Shown here: positions 59,397-64,000 of the stretch, piece after piece
How the letters are laid out: every line of letters begins with the position of its first letter
How positions within the stretch are numbered: the stretch's first letter is position 1
From: NORP240 sp965222175
GTDB lineage: Bacteria > Pseudomonadota > Gammaproteobacteria > Pseudomonadales > Pseudohongiellaceae
Assembly: GCA_965222175.1 (NCBI GenBank)
Contig: OZ244938.1
Span: 3,596,001-3,660,000 of the forward strand
Reading direction: 5' to 3'
Length of the DNA stretch: 64,000 bases
Notes under the pieces: model-generated
What the model saw: only the letters and a program-made list of their open reading frames with translations
The model's database searches: none
Told to the model about the DNA's origin: nothing
Position numbers and translations under genes: made by a program

Positions 59397-60719
59397 ATGG
59401 ATCGATTAAAGGGAATCATTGACGAGAGCCGCCGGATACGCAGACAGGCGCGGCGGCGACTGGCGTTCCTGCTGATCCATCTTTGGCGGAGGCTGATGTT
59501 TCGGACTACGGTTATCGCCATCACCGGGAGCGTCGGCAAGACGACGACCAAAGAGTGCCTCGCGGCGCTGCTGGCCACCCACGGGCGTACCCTGAAGACC
59601 TTCGAGAATCGAAACGATCGCTTTGGAGTACCCCCGACCGTTCGGGCCATTCGCCCCTGGCACCGCTTCGCTGTCGTCGAGGTGGGAGCCCACGGACCGG
59701 GGTCGATTCGATCGCTGGCACGCCTGGTGCGCCCCGATATTGCCATCATCCTCAGCGTGGCGCGAACCCATACCAAGGAATTTCGCACGCTGGAAGCCAC
59801 CGCGGCGGAAAAGGCCACCCTGTTGCAATTCCTGCCAAGGGACGGCCTTGCCATCCTCAATGCCGACGACCCTCGCGTTCGACGCATGGCGGACCAGTGT
59901 CAGGCGAAAACTCTCTTTTTCGGGCAGTCTCCGGCATGTGACTATCGGGCCGAGTCTGTCGAATCCCGCTGGCCCGGGCATCTGCAATTTACGCTTCACA
60001 CTGACGAAGGCGACCTGCCCGTAAGCACTCAACTGGTTGGCACGCACTGGCTCCCCTCGGTGCTCGCCGCCGTCGCTGCCTCTCATGCCTGCGGCGTACC
60101 TGTCCCGGAGGCCGCCAGCCGAATCGGCGACGTGCCGCCCTTTATGGGCCGCATGCAACCCGTTACGCTTCCCAATGGCGCGATCTTCATACGCGATGAA
60201 GAAAATGGATCACCCGACACCCTTGATGCGATGTTCAAGGTACTCCGGGATTCCAAGGCCCGCCGACGCGGTCTTGTCTTCAGCGACCTGTCCGACTCCA
60301 GGCTGAAGCCACGAACACGTCTGCGCAAGATAGGCGCATTGGCCGCAGAACACTGCGATTTCGTCGTGTTCGTGGGTTCTCACGGCAATCATGCCGTTCG
60401 CGGGGCGGTAGCAGCCGGCTTGGATCCAGACAGCGCTCATGAATTCGTCAATGTCCAACGAGCGGCGGAAGCACTTAAAGAGTTGCTCCATCCCGGTGAC
60501 CTGGTGTTCATCAAAGGCAGGGCCACGGACCATCTCACTCGAATTCTGTTCGCGCAGTTCGGGCCGATCGGCTGTTGGAAGAGCCGCTGTACCATCCGGC
60601 GTCTCTGTGATGTCTGCCCACAACTGCAGCCGGAATTCGATCTGCAAATCGCTTTGCGACCACCGGCCACTGCTGACCGTACCCATGCACCGGATACCGG
60701 CCAGAGAAAGCAGGGATAG
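59397..60719 (+). CDS. Mur-ligase family protein (MurF-like)
   Basis: A 440-residue ATP-dependent amide ligase. The ATP loop is in TVIAITGSVGKTTTKECLAA near residue 40, central-domain motifs are FAVVEVGAHGPGSIRSL and GLAILNADDPRVRRMA, and the substrate-domain region contains RDEENGSPDTLDAMFKVLRD. There is no N-terminal Mur uridine-binding domain of MurF size, so it may not act on the canonical UDP-MurNAc-peptide. Cell-wall or cyanophycin-like peptide ligation is the alternative. It is close to ppk2, which may imply energy-storage polymer metabolism, but this is a guess. Confidence 0.78.
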   Translation: MDRLKGIIDESRRIRRQARRRLAFLLIHLWRRLMFRTTVIAITGSVGKTTTKECLAALLATHGRTLKTFENRNDRFGVPPTVRAIRPWHRFAVVEVGAHGPGSIRSLARLVRPDIAIILSVARTHTKEFRTLEATAAEKATLLQFLPRDGLAILNADDPRVRRMADQCQAKTLFFGQSPACDYRAESVESRWPGHLQFTLHTDEGDLPVSTQLVGTHWLPSVLAAVAASHACGVPVPEAASRIGDVPPFMGRMQPVTLPNGAIFIRDEENGSPDTLDAMFKVLRDSKARRRGLVFSDLSDSRLKPRTRLRKIGALAAEHCDFVVFVGSHGNHAVRGAVAAGLDPDSAHEFVNVQRAAEALKELLHPGDLVFIKGRATDHLTRILFAQFGPIGCWKSRCTIRRLCDVCPQLQPEFDLQIALRPPATADRTHAPDTGQRKQG

Positions 60720-60724
60720 AGTGA

Positions 60725-60867
60725 GTTACAGGGGTCAGAGTAAAAATACAGTGCTGAGAGTTAAGTTACAGGGGTCAGAGTAAAAATACAGTGCTGAGAG
60801 TTAAGTTACGGGGGTCAGAGTAAAAATACAGTGCTGAAATACAGTACTGTATTTTTACTCTGACCCC
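60725..60867. repeat. 40-bp direct repeats ending in a long inverted repeat (REP-like)
   Basis: Two full 40-base units (60725-60764, 60765-60804) and a partial third carry the core GGGGTCAGAGTAAAAATACA. The core at 60811-60832 is repeated inverted at 60846-60867, forming a 22-bp stem, with a T-run after it. GGGGTCAGAGTAAAA cores recur in many proteobacteria as ends of elements linked to REP-associated tyrosine transposases; none is present here. The stem may also terminate transcription from the Mur-ligase gene. Confidence 0.85.
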
Positions 60868-60885
60868 TTTTATAGGAGAATATCA

Positions 60886-61488
60886 ATGAAAAGCGCGAAA
60901 GTTGGCTTACTTGCAGTAGTCGCCCTTCTGGCAGCTACCCTTGTCATCTTTAGAATCACAGGGCTTGAACCCCGGTATATCGATCCCGGATCACCGGCCT
61001 TTGCCGAGAGTAACCGCACCGCGGGGCCGGGCTTGTGGCTCAGCGGAGAAGTCGTCCGGGAAGCGGTCACCAATTGGGATTTTATCAATGAAGTCAATGA
61101 TCCGATTCGCGGCAATTCGATTATGCTGGAGACGCGAACCTGGTATGGCATTCCCCATTCAGTCACTGTCAACGCCAGGCCACGTGGTCCGGAACTCTAC
61201 CTGAGCGGCAGTGCCCAAGGTGACCGATTGGATGAAGCATTTCCCAACAATAAAGCCTGGTGGGCAAACGTCGAGCGGGACCCCCGCATTCGCATGAAAA
61301 TCGACGGAAAAATCTATGAGGCCACCGTTGCCCTGGTTCACGACCAGGAGGAAGCCGCCCGTTTACTCGGCGGCAATCCAATCACCATCCGGGTCGATGA
61401 AAACGGTAATGAGCAGGTCGTGGGCAAGCGATACTACTGGCGGGTTTTCCAGCGCAATATTCCTGTTTATGGGGACGATCCGATGTAA
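60886..61488 (+). CDS. Membrane-anchored split-barrel (nitroreductase/PNPOx-like) protein
   Basis: A 200-residue protein with an N-terminal helix (VGLLAVVALLAATLVIFRIT). The remaining sequence, LETRTWYGIPHSVTVNARPR, ELYLSGSAQGDRLDEAFPNN, and ARLLG...YYWRVFQ, is typical of flavin/F420-type split barrels near the deazaflavin-dependent nitroreductase group. Which cofactor it uses is unknown. A second such protein in the window starts at 24296. TAGGAG lies before the ATG, directly after the repeat hairpin. Confidence 0.72.
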   Translation: MKSAKVGLLAVVALLAATLVIFRITGLEPRYIDPGSPAFAESNRTAGPGLWLSGEVVREAVTNWDFINEVNDPIRGNSIMLETRTWYGIPHSVTVNARPRGPELYLSGSAQGDRLDEAFPNNKAWWANVERDPRIRMKIDGKIYEATVALVHDQEEAARLLGGNPITIRVDENGNEQVVGKRYYWRVFQRNIPVYGDDPM

Positions 61489-62144
61489 CATTGGTGAGCC
61501 GAAGGTGGCACTGGTTTCGTTAGTATCAGGTTACTATTCCACGCAACTGGAAACGTTGATATATTACGAATTATCCGGCTGCTGCACCTCACTGATCTCA
61601 GCATTGTGTCGCATAGGGCTTCGACTTGCTATTACCAGTGGGGTTTATAAGCCAGAGATTACAAGTTCGCGTGCCGCGATTTTGAGTTATGTTGCTTTTC
61701 CCCAGTAAGTCGCTGTTTAAACTGATATTAGTTTTTTCGGGACTTGCGTGTTATACGTGTAATTCATTGCTGTTGCGTCATATGCGCTATGCGCATAAAG
61801 TTAGTGCATTTATATTGTCAGGCAAGACACTTAACAATCTCAGGCAGTGTGGGCTTTCGACACAGGATGCAACCTAAGGCTGCACCGCTGATGAAGGCCG
61901 ATAAATACCTCGATCCTCCAATCTAATTTATTATTAAGGAGGTAGAGCGTTTTAACATGGACCAATCGGTAAGAACTAAGAAATCTCTGAAATGCAGCCT
62001 GTTGAATAACGTTATGCGCGCAGCCAAGGCGAGGCGAAACTTTCGAAAAAGCGCAGCTTACCCAGGGTACCGGAAAAGCACTTGAGATTACCGGATGTTA
62101 AGCAAAGTGAACAAAGGGCCTAATAATCAACCGAGGATTCCGTA
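61489..62144. other. Gene-free stretch
   Basis: About 655 bases, lower in GC than the neighbours. A 62-residue frame at 61689 has no ribosome site or family-like sequence. An AAGGAGG at 61937 precedes no usable gene. I see no RNA or repeat. Confidence 0.5.
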
Positions 62145-63161
62145 ATGTCTAAGAAAAATGAGCGAACCAGATCTGCTTATTACACCACCACCTTCCTGAG
62201 CAGTCTGCTACTGTTAGCGGTTGGCGCTTCAGCTCAGTCTACCCAACAACATGAACATGATGGCGACGTAGCGCCACACGACCATCCTGGCGACACCGGC
62301 TACGGCAGCGAGCTCGTCGTATCAGAACAAGCCAGGGAGCAGATAGATACTGCCCGGGCACATATACTCGCCAATTATGATACTCCCGAAAAAGCGGAAG
62401 CCGCCGGCTGGAGAAGGCCCCGCTCAAGTACGCCAACCATGGGCGAACACTGGACCAATCCCAGCTTGCGACGGCAGCCCGGGGTTGATCCGTTAAATCC
62501 TGAAATTCTGATGTTTGCACCGATAAATGGCGAATTGACGCTGGTAGGTGCCTCGTGGGTGAATGCACAGCCACCCGAAGCCCCTTTACCACAACTGTTC
62601 GATAATATGGATGCCATGTGGCACCGACATGATGCCAGTGACCCATTGAATCGCGCTGGTGCGGCGGCGGCGAGAACTACGGGACGAGGCAACGTCACGC
62701 AGCGCGCGTCGGGAATTGTAATGAACCATATGTGGTTTATCGACGCCCAGGATGGCGAATTCACCGGGCACAATCACTTTATGCCTTTCATGGATGCAGA
62801 TTTGCCGTTACCACCGCCGGCGATTACGGGCGACCTTCGGGCTCATGCTGCATTGGCCCTTGCCGAAGTTAACAATTCGGCCTTTATTATCAGCACTTAT
62901 TTTGAACAGTTGACCACCGAGGCCCAGGCCGAAGTCAGTGCACTCAGGGATCAGATCAAGGCGCTGATACCGGAGTACAGGTCCGCCCATGCGGCCGATG
63001 ACACCATGGCAATGATGGCGATTCTCGGCGAAATGGGCGCCTACTGGATGGATATACGGACCGTACATTCCCGGGATCTGGAGCCCGCTGTCGCCAATCT
63101 TCTCGACGTGGCCTACGGTAATATGAGTTCGGGCCACGAGCATGGACCTGGCGGGCACTGA
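62145..63161 (+). CDS. Exported histidine-rich protein upstream of copC
   Basis: A 338-residue exported protein. The leader (YYTTTFLSSLLLLAVGASAQ) is followed by a His-rich N-terminus, QHEHDGDVAPHDHPGDTG, and the C-terminus ends in SSGHEHGPGGH. Between them are HRHD, GIVMNHMWFIDAQDGEFTGH and NHFMPFM segments that could bind metal. Together with the CopC-type gene 80 bases downstream it suggests periplasmic copper (or related metal) handling. No family is recognised with certainty. Confidence 0.7.
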   Translation: MSKKNERTRSAYYTTTFLSSLLLLAVGASAQSTQQHEHDGDVAPHDHPGDTGYGSELVVSEQAREQIDTARAHILANYDTPEKAEAAGWRRPRSSTPTMGEHWTNPSLRRQPGVDPLNPEILMFAPINGELTLVGASWVNAQPPEAPLPQLFDNMDAMWHRHDASDPLNRAGAAAARTTGRGNVTQRASGIVMNHMWFIDAQDGEFTGHNHFMPFMDADLPLPPPAITGDLRAHAALALAEVNNSAFIISTYFEQLTTEAQAEVSALRDQIKALIPEYRSAHAADDTMAMMAILGEMGAYWMDIRTVHSRDLEPAVANLLDVAYGNMSSGHEHGPGGH

Positions 63162-63241
63162 CGAGGAATGGGGCTGGAGTCATCTTTTTTTAATACCTCC
63201 GCCCCAAATATTCTTAGGGAACTTATACGGATAGTGCGCAC

Positions 63242-64000
63242 ATGAAAACTCAACTCCAGATTGCAGCAACGCTTGTTTTACATTTTTTGCTATTCGGTAA
63301 TGCCTTTGCCCATACCGAACTGGTCGCTTCAATACCGTCGGCTGATAGCACTGTTCAGGGAGTTGACTCAATTACTCTCGAATTCGGTGATACAGTCAAG
63401 TTGGCTCGCGTTCAGCTGCTGGCGGACGGCGAGACTTTTACGTTGCCTCTTGACCGTAGCAGTCCGATGGCAAAAGTCACACGGATTCCTGTCGAGCAGT
63501 CGCTGGATGTCGGGAGTTATACGGTGAAATGGAGTGCAGTTGGTGAAGATGGCCATTTGATGCGCGGCGAGTTTGCCTTTACGCTAACTTCTCCCTCCGC
63601 AAACCAGGCCCAGGACATCTTCGGTGACGTTTCCATAGAGCCCAGACCTTCTGAATATTTACTGTGGGATGCGGAGACTGTTGCTGAGATAAAGGGTAAG
63701 TTGCAACAAGGCATACGAGAGGGTGATGGCATCTGGGGTACCGACTTCATTTTCGACCGTGTCTTACAGGAAGCGGATCACCGCCCACACAGCATTTCTA
63801 TTGTACATCGCTCTGGATATACCCAACCTGAAATTCATGAGCTGAAGTGGGATATCTATGTGATCCTGGATGGTTCCGGGACCGCACGCATTGGCGGGGA
63901 GCGCGTGAATTGGATAAGCGGATTACCTCCCGCAGAACAGCGGCCCCGATTGGAAGGCTACCAGGAGTTTCAAGTTGCAAAGGGTGACATACTGCACGTG
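63242..64000 (+). CDS. CopC-domain protein fused to a cupin-like domain (5' partial)
   Basis: Open to the window end; 253 residues are present. The leader ends FGNAFA at residue 23, so the mature protein begins with His, HTELVASIPSADSTV, the N-terminal copper ligand of CopC. The second CopC motif is GEDGHLMRGEFAFTL near residue 98. From about residue 165 there follows a cupin-like domain: HSISIVHRSGYTQPEIHELK, WDIYVILDGSGTARIGGERV. CopC is normally a stand-alone domain of about 100 residues, so this fusion is unusual. The C-terminus lies beyond the window. Confidence 0.85.
   Translation, partial: MKTQLQIAATLVLHFLLFGNAFAHTELVASIPSADSTVQGVDSITLEFGDTVKLARVQLLADGETFTLPLDRSSPMAKVTRIPVEQSLDVGSYTVKWSAVGEDGHLMRGEFAFTLTSPSANQAQDIFGDVSIEPRPSEYLLWDAETVAEIKGKLQQGIREGDGIWGTDFIFDRVLQEADHRPHSISIVHRSGYTQPEIHELKWDIYVILDGSGTARIGGERVNWISGLPPAEQRPRLEGYQEFQVAKGDILHV

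Noticed and set aside
61689..61877. A 62-codon frame and a GTTAGTG...CACTTAAC inverted repeat, considered as an integron cassette or attC site.
   Set aside because: The half-sites are in the wrong order for attC, no integrase is present, and the frame lacks a ribosome site.

Overview
The window looks like a chromosomal segment of a free-living gammaproteobacterium, probably aquatic or marine. The grounds are a proteobacterial nas-type nitrate operon, ydbH-ynbE-ydbL, a PA2779-family gene, NsrR, TonB-dependent uptake, a PEP-CTERM protein and sigma-54 control. No rRNA or tRNA gene, complete insertion sequence, phage or CRISPR array was seen. The genus cannot be named from the sequence alone.

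Layout. 1-7.9 kb: assimilatory nitrate/nitrite operon (permease end, ATPase, FAD oxidoreductase, nirB, nirD, nitrate reductase). 7.9-13.4 kb, minus strand: a five-gene signalling operon (NtrC-type sigma-54 activator, a 70-residue DHp-like protein, CHASE3 kinase, single-domain receiver, REC-kinase-REC-REC hybrid). 14-20 kb: small envelope and stress-type genes (DUF748, outer-membrane barrel, BON, PA2779, DUF1328, entericidin-like lipoprotein). Several are preceded by good -24/-12 sigma-54 promoter sequences, so the neighbouring activator probably drives them. A PA2778-type peptidase pseudogene lies among them. 20-24.3 kb: an NsrR nitric-oxide locus with an NsrR-type operator, a DUF3565-DUF1971 fusion, a nitronate monooxygenase-DUF6306 fusion and the decayed 3' end of a norB-type NO reductase.

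24.8-25.7 kb: a PET-hydrolase/cutinase-like esterase. 25.9-30 kb, minus strand: a TPP-riboswitch-controlled thiamine acquisition operon (TonB receptor, YkoF-like protein, PnuT-type transporter, APH-fold kinase). 30.2-34.1 kb: alpha and beta subunits of a thiamine-diphosphate 2-oxoacid dehydrogenase. The alpha subunit carries a twin-arginine leader plus lipobox, and two lipoprotein monoheme cytochromes c follow. I read this as a membrane-tethered periplasmic ThDP dehydrogenase that passes electrons to cytochromes, fed with cofactor by the adjacent thiamine operon. It is the best candidate here for an undescribed system.

34-43 kb: an MBOAT/SGNH O-acylation pair and several exported proteins (ThuA-like, TPR-like, beta-propeller). 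43-44 kb: a PEP-CTERM protein with a sigma-54-like promoter and an AT-rich upstream region. 44.4-47.5 kb: ydbH-ynbE-ydbL. 47.7-49.3 kb: small membrane proteins and a 2OG-Fe(II) oxygenase-like protein. 49.4-55.2 kb: an ankyrin/DUF1552/DUF1592 operon. 55.6-61.5 kb: propeller lipoprotein, TerB-like membrane protein, PPK2, Mur-ligase-like enzyme, and a 40-bp repeat array ending in a hairpin. 62.1-64 kb: a His-rich exported protein and a CopC-cupin fusion cut by the window end.
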